A stretch of 8,895 nt of DNA from assembly GCA_049296795.1 (NCBI GenBank), contig JBAQTC010000016.1, positions 1 through 8,895 on the forward strand, written 5' to 3'. Below, piece after piece: positions 1-7,280 of the stretch. Position numbers and translations under genes: made by a program. Positions within the stretch are counted from its first letter, which is position 1. Every line of letters starts with the position of its first letter. Source of the DNA: CAXNKH01 sp049296795 (GTDB lineage: Bacteria; Pseudomonadota; Gammaproteobacteria; Burkholderiales; Burkholderiaceae_C). The notes beneath the pieces were generated by a model that saw nothing but the letters and a program-made list of their open reading frames with translations, was not told the origin of the DNA and made no database searches.

Positions 1-2
1 CC

Positions 3-3000
3 GACCGCCAGTTCACGATTGAACTCGGCCCGAAGGCGAATCTGACGAGCTTCCTCCATGAATCGGGCCATCTGTTCTTTGAGACGTTCTCCGATGCCGC
101 CGACACCATCCGCGCCCTCGCCGAGGCTGACCGCACCGCCGACCAATCGCGGCTCCTGAAGGACTACGACGCTTCCCTCGCATGGCTCGGCGTGACCAGC
201 CGCGATCAGGTGCAGGCCGATCAACATGAGCAGTGGGCCAAAGCCTTCGAGTTGTATCTCCGCGAAGGCAAGGCCCCGAGTGCCGCCCTCCGACCCGCCT
301 TTGCGCGCTTCCGCGCGTGGCTCCGCGCGCTCTACGAGGCCATCGTCGGCCACCCCTATTTCAAGGGCGTGCAGCTCAACGACGACATCCGAGGCGTGTT
401 TGACCGGCTGCTGGCCTCTGAGCAGGCCATCGAGCAGGCCGAAGCTGAGGCTCCCATCCGCCCGGTCTGGCTCACGCAGGAAGCCTCGAAGCTGAACGAT
501 GCGGACTGGACGGCCTACCAGACCACGCTGGCCGATGCTCACGCGGCTCGCGTCGAGCGGCTGGAGCAGAAGCTCCTGAAGGAGTGGTTCAAGGAGCAGT
601 CCGCCTTCTGGGAGGCCGAGACCGAGAAGACCCGAACGGCGGTCGTGGCCGACCTGAGCCAGGAGCCGGTCTATGTCGCGCTTGCCGCGCTGAAGAAGAA
701 CCAGCGACCCGATGGCACGGCGCTCCCGGCTGAGCTGCACAGCCTGAAACTCGACCGCGCGGCCCTCGCTGAGGCCTACGGGCAGGCGAAGCCGGACCCG
801 AAGGCTGGGGCGCCGATGACGGTGGCCGAACGCGAGGCGCTGCAGCAGGTCCATGACGAACTGGACCGCAATCCCTTCGTGCCGCGGGCCTGGTTCGATG
901 ATGTGGGCTCGTGGCAGGACCAGCGGGCACGGGCGAAGAAGGGCCGCGGCGGAGAAGCGGCGCCGCCGTTCATTCCTGGCAGGGCTGGCGCGGCGGTCTA
1001 TTGGGACATCGTGGAACTCGGCCCCGCGCATCCTGCAACCAGAGGCGTGGTGCAGGAGCGTATTGCCAGCTTCCTGCGGACGGGCAAGCCGAATGTCTGG
1101 AGCGAGCGCGCGCTGCAGGTAGCCCGGAACCGTGTGCCGGCCGGCACCGTCAGCGAGCCCTACGTGGCCCCCACCGCGCTCTGGGCGAAGCGGCTGCAGC
1201 AGAAGGGCCTAACCCAGGCGCAGGGCATGCTGCCTGACGAGGCCGCGGAACGCTTCGGCTACGACTCGGGGGATGCCTTGGTCCGGGCACTGCTCGAGGC
1301 CCCGACGTGGCTGCAGGCCGTCGACGAAGAGACCACGCGGCGGATGCGGGCGCAGTTTGCCGACCCGGCTTTGGCCGGTGGGCTAGCTGATGAAGCGCGC
1401 CAGACCGTCGCCACCATCGGCCAGAGCGAGGTCATCCAGGCCGAATTGCAGGCCCTCCAGCGCCAGCGGCGGCAGGTCCGGCCCTTTGTGCAGGCCGAGC
1501 GGCAGACGCAGCAGGCGGCCCGCCGTGAGGCGAGACAGGCCATCGCCGAAGGCGTCCTGTCCGTCGCCCAGGCACGGGCCATCGCCCAGAACCGGGTCGG
1601 GACGTTGCTGGTGCGGCATCTCAAGCCGGAGCGGTTCAGACAGGCGGCGCGCAAGGCCAGTGCTGCCGCGTTCGAGTTGGCACAGGCCGGGAACGTTGAA
1701 GGTGCGATTGAGGAGAAGAGCCGCGAACTGATCGCCACCGAGACCGTACGGGCGGTTTACGAGGCTGAACGGGCCGTCGAGGAAGCCATCGACACCTTCA
1801 AGACCGACCTGTTCAAGAAGGATGCCACGCTCGCCAAGACCCGGAACATGGACTTCGTGGTCGTGGCCCGGAACATCGTCGGGGCCTACCTCTACCCGAT
1901 GGACGCCCGGCGCCGGCAGGTCGCCGTCGGGGACCTTGAGAAGATCCGGCAGTACGACAACGACCTCTACGAACTCCTCGCCGGCCAGATCGATGAGGCG
2001 ACCGCCAACGCCCAGGACTACCGGGGCCTGACGTACGACCAATTCATCGGCTTGCGGGACACCGTGCTCGGCCTCTGGACCCAGGCGCGCCGGTCTGAGC
2101 AGTTCCTCCTCGACGGGCGCCTCCACGCCAGCCAGGCGGTCGGGGCGGACATCGTGGCGACCCTGCAGCCCTTCGCCCATGCGGAGCCGTCGTGGTCGGA
2201 GAACGAGACGCGGCTCTACGGGGCGCAGTCGGCGCTGACCATCGTGGAACACTGGACCAACGCGCTCGACAAGAACGACCCCAACGGCCTGATGAGTCGG
2301 GTTATCTACCATCCCATCAAGGAAGGCGCGACCGCGGTCAAGGTGGCCGGCGAGCCCCTCTACCGCGAGCTCGTCGAGGCCGCGGCGGTCATCGAGCCGA
2401 CGCTCACGAAGGACAAGATCGCGGCGCCTGAGCTGCGGTCCAATCGGTTTGAAGGCGTGCTCCAGAGCAAGGCCCAACTGATCGGCCTGATCCTGCACAC
2501 CGGCAACGAGAGCAACCTCCGCAAGCTCGTCCTCGGGTACGAGTGGGGCGCGGTCCGCGAGGACGGCAGCCTCGACACGCATCGGCTCGACGCCTTCCTC
2601 GCGCGCATGGCCCGCGAGGGCGTGCTCACGCGCGCCGACTATGCCTTCGCCGAGAAGGTCTGGGGCCTCTTCGAGCGGCTGAAGCCCCAACTCCAGCGGG
2701 CGCACCGCGAGATGTACGGGTTCTACTTCCAAGAGCTACCGATCGCCGAGATCCAGACGCCCTTCGGGCCCATCCGGGGCGGCTACATGCCGGCGCGCGT
2801 GGACCCCCTGCGCGTCCAGACGCCCGATCGGCAGGGCATGGCGGCGCTGGCGAACGGCGAGGTGTCGTATGCCTTCCCGACCGCTGGCCGAGGGGCGACC
2901 CGGAGCCGGGTGGAGCAGTATACGCGCCCGTTGGCGCTCGACCTGCAGCTCGTCCCGGCACATCTCGATTGGGCGCTCCGGTTCATTCACCTCGAGCCGC

Positions 3001-4292
3001 GCATCAAGGACCTCGGCCGGCTCCTACGGAACCACGACGTCGTCGAGGCGCTGAACGCGGTCAACCCGTCGGCGATCAATGGCCTGCTTCTGCCGTGGCT
3101 CTCGCGCACCGCGCGCCAGGTCATCAGCGAGCGGACTGACGTGAAGATGGTGGACCGCTTTGCGAAGGCGCTGCGGACCAGGACCACGCTGCAGCAGATG
3201 ACGCTCAACGTCATCAACATCATCCAGCAGCCGCTCGGCGCCATCATCGGCGCGACGAAGGTGTCGCCGCGCTACCTCCGTGATGGGGCGTGGCACCTGA
3301 TGACTCGCCCGAAGCAGATGGCCGCGTTCGTCACGGCGCACGATCCGTTCATGGCGACACATCTCACGCAACAAGTCGGCGAGCTCCGGCTGTCGCTGGA
3401 CCGCTTGCTGGTGGGTCGTGGACGGTTCCAAGCGATGCGCGATTTCGGCAGTCAATACGGGCTCGTCTTCCAGCAGATTACCCAGCACGCGACGGATCTC
3501 GTGGTGTGGCACGGGGCGTACCATGAGGCGCTGGCGCAGCAGGCCACGGACGCCGAAGCCGTCCGAGCGGCGGGGAGCGCCGTGCGGCTCACGCAGGGAT
3601 CCTACACGCCAGAAGACCTCGCGCGGTTCGAGGTGACGGCGCCGTTCTCGCGGCTCTTTACGATCTACTCGCACTACTTCAACAACCTCGCCAATTTGAC
3701 CCTGAGCGAGTATGCCGGGGCGCTCCGGACCTACGGGATCAGTCCCCGTGTGGTGCCGCGGTTGCTGTACGCGACGATGTTCACGCTCTCGCTCGGAGCC
3801 ATCTTCAACGAGGTACTGGTCCGGGCACTGTCGGGACGGCCGGTATTGCCGCCTGATGAGGACGATCCGGAATCGTGGCTCTGGCCGGCCATCGACCTGA
3901 TCTGGGCGGGCCATCGCAATCTGGGCTTTGCGATGGTGCCGGCCATCGGGCCGCTCGCCCGCGCGACGTATGGCAAGGTCTTCACAAAAGAAGGCTGGGA
4001 CGATGATGTCCGGGCGTCCCCGGCGATTTCCGTGCTCGACCAAAGCATCCGCGGGGTGGACAACCTCTACGACCAGGCGCATGCGGTCTTGACCGGCGAG
4101 GAGCGGCCCCCGCTCGCCGTGCGTGACATTCTCACGTTGATCGGGATGGTCTCTGGCCTCCCGACTGGCGCGGCAGGGAAGCCGGCGCAGTATCTCTACG
4201 ATGTCGACACCGGGACGGTTGAACCACCGGCGAACCTGAAGGAATTGGGTCAAGGGCTGATCAGCGGGCGGGCGCCACAACCGGCCCCGTAA
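3..4292 (+). CDS. Giant phage polyvalent protein, C-terminal 1429 residues; zincin-type metallopeptidase domain and LPD38-like C-terminus (5' partial)
   Basis: The frame is open from the window edge (first whole codon at 3) to TAA at 4290-4292, so the GTG at 192 is not the real start. Numbering from base 3, residues 19-23 are HESGH, a HExxH zinc-binding motif in a hydrophobic helix. About 50 residues later comes HEQWAKAFELYL (residues 75-86), whose E76 or E83 could be the third ligand, followed by a GKAPS...FRAWLRALYEAI stretch typical of phage polyvalent zincin domains. Residues about 470-620 are Ala/Arg/Glu-rich, helical and possibly coiled coil. Residues about 1069-1088, 1253-1276 and 1296-1320 are hydrophobic, and the C-terminal third resembles the LPD38-type ends of such proteins (recalled, not searched). 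The fibre gene follows 23 bases later, as gp17 follows the ejected protein gp16 in T7, so an internal virion protein delivered into the host is the favoured role. Peptidase activity and targets are inferred. Confidence 0.82.
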   Translation, partial: DRQFTIELGPKANLTSFLHESGHLFFETFSDAADTIRALAEADRTADQSRLLKDYDASLAWLGVTSRDQVQADQHEQWAKAFELYLREGKAPSAALRPAFARFRAWLRALYEAIVGHPYFKGVQLNDDIRGVFDRLLASEQAIEQAEAEAPIRPVWLTQEASKLNDADWTAYQTTLADAHAARVERLEQKLLKEWFKEQSAFWEAETEKTRTAVVADLSQEPVYVALAALKKNQRPDGTALPAELHSLKLDRAALAEAYGQAKPDPKAGAPMTVAEREALQQVHDELDRNPFVPRAWFDDVGSWQDQRARAKKGRGGEAAPPFIPGRAGAAVYWDIVELGPAHPATRGVVQERIASFLRTGKPNVWSERALQVARNRVPAGTVSEPYVAPTALWAKRLQQKGLTQAQGMLPDEAAERFGYDSGDALVRALLEAPTWLQAVDEETTRRMRAQFADPALAGGLADEARQTVATIGQSEVIQAELQALQRQRRQVRPFVQAERQTQQAARREARQAIAEGVLSVAQARAIAQNRVGTLLVRHLKPERFRQAARKASAAAFELAQAGNVEGAIEEKSRELIATETVRAVYEAERAVEEAIDTFKTDLFKKDATLAKTRNMDFVVVARNIVGAYLYPMDARRRQVAVGDLEKIRQYDNDLYELLAGQIDEATANAQDYRGLTYDQFIGLRDTVLGLWTQARRSEQFLLDGRLHASQAVGADIVATLQPFAHAEPSWSENETRLYGAQSALTIVEHWTNALDKNDPNGLMSRVIYHPIKEGATAVKVAGEPLYRELVEAAAVIEPTLTKDKIAAPELRSNRFEGVLQSKAQLIGLILHTGNESNLRKLVLGYEWGAVREDGSLDTHRLDAFLARMAREGVLTRADYAFAEKVWGLFERLKPQLQRAHREMYGFYFQELPIAEIQTPFGPIRGGYMPARVDPLRVQTPDRQGMAALANGEVSYAFPTAGRGATRSRVEQYTRPLALDLQLVPAHLDWALRFIHLEPRIKDLGRLLRNHDVVEALNAVNPSAINGLLLPWLSRTARQVISERTDVKMVDRFAKALRTRTTLQQMTLNVINIIQQPLGAIIGATKVSPRYLRDGAWHLMTRPKQMAAFVTAHDPFMATHLTQQVGELRLSLDRLLVGRGRFQAMRDFGSQYGLVFQQITQHATDLVVWHGAYHEALAQQATDAEAVRAAGSAVRLTQGSYTPEDLARFEVTAPFSRLFTIYSHYFNNLANLTLSEYAGALRTYGISPRVVPRLLYATMFTLSLGAIFNEVLVRALSGRPVLPPDEDDPESWLWPAIDLIWAGHRNLGFAMVPAIGPLARATYGKVFTKEGWDDDVRASPAISVLDQSIRGVDNLYDQAHAVLTGEERPPLAVRDILTLIGMVSGLPTGAAGKPAQYLYDVDTGTVEPPANLKELGQGLISGRAPQPAP
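57..71 (+). other. HExxH zinc-binding motif (HESGH) of the polyvalent protein
   Basis: Codons cat-gaa-tcg-ggc-cat encode His-Glu-Ser-Gly-His in the open frame of the large gene, inside the context TSFLHESGHLFFETF. This is the classic zincin arrangement of two His ligands and a catalytic Glu. It lies upstream of the first possible in-window start (GTG 192), so it is lost if the gene is called from that codon. Confidence 0.8.
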
Positions 4293-4306
4293 GCGCGTAG
4301 AATATT

Positions 4307-4310
4307 GAGG
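4307..4310 (+). promoter_or_regulatory. Ribosome binding site of the tail fibre gene
   Basis: GAGG lies 5 bases before the ATG at 4316, in a short A/T-richer gap between the giant gene and the fibre gene. It supports 4316 as the start and independent initiation rather than coupling to the upstream stop. Confidence 0.55.
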
Positions 4311-4315
4311 ACACG

Positions 4316-6148
4316 ATGAGCATTGCCGCCACCTGCAGGAATGATTACCTCGGCGCAGGGTCACTCGCGACCTATGCCTTCAGTTTCCCGATCACGCTGA
4401 ATACCGATCTGGTGGTGACGACGCGGACGACGGCCGGCGTCGAATCCACCTTGGTCCTGAACACGGGCTACACCGTGAGCACCGGGCCCTGGCCAAACGG
4501 GGGCACGATCACGCTGCTGGCCGGGAATCTCACCGCCGATTACGCGCTGACGATCCGCCGAGAACGGCCCTTCGCGCAGACGTTCGACCCGATCAACGGC
4601 GCCGCGCTCGCCAACGAAACGATCGAGGCGGCGATCGACGATGCCTACATGCTGGCGCAGCAGTTGGCGGATGCGCGAGCGCGGACGTTGCGGCTCGGGG
4701 ACACCGATCCCGTGTTCGGCGCCAGGGTGCCGGCGAAGGCGCTCCGACTCGGCAAGTTCCTCGCCTTTGACGCCAGCGGCGATCCGACGGTTTCGACGGG
4801 GAGCGGCGGTGGGGATACCAGCCTCAGAACGGACTTGGCCGCGTCGGGCGGCTCGGCCCTAGTCGGGTTTCTCGCGTCTGGAGCCTCGGCGGTCGCCCGC
4901 AGCGTGCAGGCGAAACTCCGCGAGCTCCGGCTCAGTGAAGATAATCCGACGTGGGGCACGGCGAACACTGGCTTTGGCGTCAACGTCCTCGCTGGCGCGC
5001 CGAGTGGCGCCGACAATGTCGCGGTCGGGTATCAGGCGTTGCAAGCCCTCACGACCGGCTCGTTCAATGTGGCGGTCGGACGGAACGCGCTCAATGCCGA
5101 CACGACGGGGCTCAACAACGTCGCGGTGGGCTATCACGCGCTCAGTCTGAATCTGACCGGCGTGAGCAATGTCGGCGTGGGGACGCAAGCTCTCGGCTCC
5201 GTGACGGCCGCGGACAACAACACGGCCGTGGGCTATCACGCCGCGCAAGATGTGACCGGCGCGGATAACGTCGCGCTCGGGGCGTTTGCGATGGAAAATG
5301 CGACGACGGGCGCGCGGAACGTCGCCATCGGCAAGAACGCGCTGGAGGTCAACACAACCGGAGCCGCCAATGTGGCGATTGGGTATCTCGCCCTCAGCCT
5401 CAATACGACGGGCGTGAACGTGGCGATCGGCGATCGTGCGCTGGCCGTCAACGTGACGGGCACCTCGAACACCGCCGTCGGTGTCTTGGCCTTGGCGACG
5501 AACACCGGGTCGAACAACACGGCGGTCGGGACGCAGGCCCTCACGGCGAACACGTCTGGGGCGCGTAACGTGGCGGTGGGCCTCAGTGCGCTCGCCGCCA
5601 ATACGACGGGCGATGCCAGCGTGGCCGCTGGCTATCTGGCGTTGTCGACGAACACGACGGGCGTGAACGTGGCGATTGGCGACCGCGCCCTCGCCCTGAA
5701 CCTGACGGGCACGTCAAACACGGCGGTTGGCACATTGGCGCTCAACGCGACGTCCACGAGCGATGGCTCCACGGCGCTCGGCTACGGAGCCCTCCTCCTC
5801 TCCACGGCTGCTCAGCAGACGGCCGTGGGCTTCAATGCCCTCGCTAGCGTGACCTCTGGGACGCGGAACGTGGCCCTCGGCTTCAGTGCGGGCTACTATG
5901 AGACCGGCAGCGACAAACTCTTCATTGATAATCGCCAACGGGCCAGCGAAGCGGACGGACGCATCAAGGCCCTCGTCTATGGCACATTCGCGGCGGCATC
6001 TGCGAACCAGCGGCTCCGGGTGAATGGCCGGCTCGGCGTGACAGAAATGCCGACCTACGCGAACAATGCGGCGGCGGCGGCCGGGGGCTTAGCGGTCGGG
6101 GAGTTCTACCGTCTGACGGCGGCGGATACGGTCAACGTCGTGTATTAA
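4316..6148 (+). CDS. Tail fibre protein with T7 gp17-like N-terminus and YadA-head-like repeats
   Basis: A 610-residue receptor-binding fibre subunit, probably trimeric. Residues 1 to about 125 match the pattern of the T7 tail-fibre N-terminal anchor: YLGAGS..TYAFSFPI, a beta-rich section with NGGTITL and LTIRRERP, then a helix ending QQLADARARTLRL. Residues about 169-203 form a linker (RTDLAASGG...VGFLASG...RSVQAKLRE) of a kind common in phage fibres. Residues 217-539 are 19 repeats of consensus NVAVGxxALxxNTTGxx, the left-handed beta-roll signature of YadA/Hep_Hag adhesin heads. The tail (residues about 540-610) has LFIDN, ALVYGTF and a final GGLAVGEFYRL segment often seen at fibre C-termini. 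No S74 chaperone-peptidase domain is visible. The ATG at 4316 has a GAGG Shine-Dalgarno at 4307-4310. Host range presumably depends on the repeat shaft and tip; the receptor cannot be read from sequence. Confidence 0.88.
   Translation: MSIAATCRNDYLGAGSLATYAFSFPITLNTDLVVTTRTTAGVESTLVLNTGYTVSTGPWPNGGTITLLAGNLTADYALTIRRERPFAQTFDPINGAALANETIEAAIDDAYMLAQQLADARARTLRLGDTDPVFGARVPAKALRLGKFLAFDASGDPTVSTGSGGGDTSLRTDLAASGGSALVGFLASGASAVARSVQAKLRELRLSEDNPTWGTANTGFGVNVLAGAPSGADNVAVGYQALQALTTGSFNVAVGRNALNADTTGLNNVAVGYHALSLNLTGVSNVGVGTQALGSVTAADNNTAVGYHAAQDVTGADNVALGAFAMENATTGARNVAIGKNALEVNTTGAANVAIGYLALSLNTTGVNVAIGDRALAVNVTGTSNTAVGVLALATNTGSNNTAVGTQALTANTSGARNVAVGLSALAANTTGDASVAAGYLALSTNTTGVNVAIGDRALALNLTGTSNTAVGTLALNATSTSDGSTALGYGALLLSTAAQQTAVGFNALASVTSGTRNVALGFSAGYYETGSDKLFIDNRQRASEADGRIKALVYGTFAAASANQRLRVNGRLGVTEMPTYANNAAAAAGGLAVGEFYRLTAADTVNVVY
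4964..5932 (+). repeat. Array of 19 coding repeats (48-51 bases, 16-17 residues each), YadA-head beta-roll type
   Basis: The unit is N-[VT]-A-[VIL]-G-x-x-A-L-x-x-N-T-T-G-x-x. The first copy (4964-5014, NTGFGVNVLAGAPSGAD) is degenerate and the last (5867-5932) runs into GSDKLFIDN. Lengths from the second copy on are 17,17,17,17,16,17,17,16,17,16,17,17,16,17,17,16,17, then the terminal copy. The repeats are conserved in protein (Asn at position 1, Gly at 5, Ala-Leu at 8-9, Gly near 15) but much less so in DNA, as expected for old units kept by selection on fold. Confidence 0.85.
5318..5767 (+). repeat. Internal duplication within the fibre repeats (offset 249 bases, 83 residues)
   Basis: Repeats starting at 5318 (GARNVAIGKNALEVNTTG, GYLALSLNTTGVNVAIGDRAL, TGTSNTAVGVLAL) recur in the same order starting at 5567 (GARNVAVGLSALAANTTG, GYLALSTNTTGVNVAIGDRAL, TGTSNTAVGTLAL). 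The offset is 249 bases, exactly five repeat units. Both copies share a 16-residue irregular unit ending NTTGV, and a 23-base stretch is identical at 5405-5427 and 5654-5676. This order-preserving similarity points to a multi-unit duplication more recent than the founding of the array. Confidence 0.7.
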
Positions 6149-6163
6149 GAAACGGGGTAGCCG

Positions 6164-6382
6164 ATGCCTATTAGTGACGAACTTCAGGGGCAGCTCGCCG
6201 AACTTAAGGCGCAGCGCAACTTTGCGATGGACGAACTGGCCAATGCGGCAGGAATCCTGAGGCGTTACCAGGCGGTCTATCACTGGACAGACGCCCAAAT
6301 CGTCGCGGCGTTGGGAGGTGCGTTGACCGACCAACTCGATCTGGTCTCGACTGACGTGCCGAGACTCTTGAAGGGGAAGTGA
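6164..6382 (+). CDS. Small helical protein of unknown function (72 aa)
   Basis: I do not recognise this protein. It begins MPISDELQGQLAELKAQRNFAMDELANAAG and appears almost wholly helical, with a charged N-terminal half and a second helix around WTDAQIVAALGGAL. There is no signal peptide, membrane segment or cysteine. The ATG at 6164 lies 15 bases after the fibre stop, with a weak purine run (ACGGGG, 6152-6157) upstream. Its TGA (6380-6382) shares its last base with the ATG of the next small gene, so the two are probably translationally coupled. Position directly after the fibre would fit a fibre-assembly helper or the first member of the lysis cassette, but nothing in the sequence decides between them. 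Confidence 0.7.
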   Translation: MPISDELQGQLAELKAQRNFAMDELANAAGILRRYQAVYHWTDAQIVAALGGALTDQLDLVSTDVPRLLKGK

Positions 6383-6483
6383 TGCGGTATCAGGTCGTGC
6401 GGCGGCTGGAGCTCGGGGCGGTGCTCGGCGCGTTGGTCTGGGCGGTGTGGCAACTCGCCACGGCCCTGATCGCCGGCCAGTAA
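6382..6483 (+). CDS. 33-residue single-pass membrane miniprotein
   Basis: An ATG at 6382 overlaps the preceding stop as TGATG and runs to TAA at 6481-6483. The product has a basic N-terminus (MRYQVVRRLE), then one hydrophobic helix of about 20 residues (LGAVLGALVWAVWQLATALI) and ends AGQ. The arginines suggest an N-in orientation. AAGGGGAAG at 6371-6379 serves as a plausible Shine-Dalgarno. It exactly fills the gap between its neighbours, which is the main reason to believe it, along with the clean positive-inside membrane design. It could be a pinholin-like or antiholin-like peptide, or a small envelope protein. The length is too short for family assignment by eye. Confidence 0.6.
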   Translation: MRYQVVRRLELGAVLGALVWAVWQLATALIAGQ

Positions 6484-6489
6484 AGTCTC

Positions 6490-6855
6490 ATGCCCGCGTG
6501 GCTGACCCCGCAGTTCCTGCTCAACCTCCTCATGGCGGTCATCATGGGGATCGTGGCGATTGACCGGATATTCTTCCGCGCGCGCAAGCAGAATCTGGAG
6601 ATGCAGCAGGCGATGAGCGGGAAGCCCTCACTCCAGGTGCAGATTGACGGCTTGACCAAGCTGATTGAGCGCGCGTCGGCGCGGAGTTCCGACATGGCGG
6701 GCGAGGTGACGGAGAAGGTCGGGGAGATGGAATTGCAAATGGCGCGCATGTCGGGCGAAGTGGCGCAGTGCCGCATTGACCATCAGCGGGTGGACCTAGC
6801 CGCGCGGGATCTCGCGCATCGGCTGGATATGTTTGTGCAGCAGATGCGCCCGTGA
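6490..6855 (+). CDS. Membrane-anchored coiled-coil protein (i-spanin-like or XhlA/DUF2730-like), 121 aa
   Basis: Residues 9-25 (FLLNLLMAVIMGIVAID) form one N-terminal membrane helix followed by a basic patch (RIFFRARK), so the long C-terminal part could lie on either face of the membrane. Residues about 45-118 are charged heptad-like helix with LTKLIERASARSS, VTEKVGEMELQMARM and LAARDLAHRLDMF, consistent with a coiled coil; there is a single Cys at 94. This layout matches inner-membrane spanins (Rz type) but also small phage proteins such as hemolysin XhlA or DUF2730. The ATG at 6490 has no good Shine-Dalgarno and lies 6 bases after the miniprotein stop, so reinitiation is likely. Its TGA overlaps the next gene's GTG by four bases. 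Confidence 0.75.
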   Translation: MPAWLTPQFLLNLLMAVIMGIVAIDRIFFRARKQNLEMQQAMSGKPSLQVQIDGLTKLIERASARSSDMAGEVTEKVGEMELQMARMSGEVAQCRIDHQRVDLAARDLAHRLDMFVQQMRP

Positions 6856-7280
6856 ACCTCCTGTTAACGCGACGACCGACGACGGACGGCGTGACGCTCG
6901 GGGAACTCCGAGTCAATGGGGCGTTTCAATGTTTCACCTTGGAGGACGCGGTGCGCGAGGGCGAGAAAGTGCCAGGTGAGACGGCCATCCCCTTCGGGCG
7001 GTATCCGGTGACGATTACCCGATCGGCGCGGTTTCAACGGATGCTGCCACTGGTGGGGGATGTGCCGGGATTCACGGGGATACGCATCCACGCGGGGAAT
7101 GGACCTTCGGATACCGAAGGCTGCCTCTTGGTCGGGAGTGGGCGGGTCGGGGCGCGGATTACCGACTCACGGGCGGCGCTGGCGGTGCTGATGGCGATGC
7201 TGGCCCCGGCGCAAGCGGCGGGTGAGCCCATCTGGTTGACGATTATCCCAGAGCCGGTGGAGCGGAGCCTCGATGTCTGA
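6852..7280 (+). CDS. DUF5675-type protein, possible cell-wall-active enzyme (142 aa)
   Basis: The sequence follows the DUF5675 pattern as I recall it: an opening strand (LLLTRRPTTDGVTLGEL), CFTLED, then TAIPFGRYPVTITRS, VPGFTGIRIHAGN at residues 71-83 and DTEGCLLVG at 87-95, ending with a helix and a final beta-strand (PIWLTII). H80, N83, D87 and C91 are likely conserved. The His-then-Gly-Cys spacing recalls the catalytic His and Cys of L,D-transpeptidase folds, so a peptidoglycan-directed role is possible; this is inference, not an established activity. It starts at GTG 6852 inside a GTGA overlap, without its own Shine-Dalgarno, so it is probably coupled to the upstream gene. There is no signal peptide, so reaching the wall would need a holin. 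No other wall hydrolase candidate is present in the window. Confidence 0.78.
   Translation: MNLLLTRRPTTDGVTLGELRVNGAFQCFTLEDAVREGEKVPGETAIPFGRYPVTITRSARFQRMLPLVGDVPGFTGIRIHAGNGPSDTEGCLLVGSGRVGARITDSRAALAVLMAMLAPAQAAGEPIWLTIIPEPVERSLDV

Noticed and set aside
1383..2732. A 449-codon open frame on the - strand
   Set aside because: It lies wholly inside the + strand gene, which has clear domain-like sequence here; the composition is that of an antisense shadow.
4293..4315. TAGAAT (4298-4303) as a promoter -10 box before the fibre gene
   Set aside because: No credible -35 element sits 16-18 bases upstream, and the gap is only 23 bases long; one weak hexamer is not enough.
3024..4364. A 446-codon open frame on the - strand under the giant gene
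   Set aside because: It is Arg/Pro/His-rich, has no recognisable domain and mirrors the third-position G+C bias of the + strand gene; a high-G+C shadow.
4964..5932. Regular repeats considered as a CRISPR array
   Set aside because: The 48-51 base period is contiguous, in frame and coding, with no unique spacers and poor DNA identity between units.
4316..6148. Diversity-generating retroelement target in the fibre
   Set aside because: No reverse transcriptase, template repeat or adenine-biased variable region is visible, and the fibre does not end in a C-type lectin-like domain.
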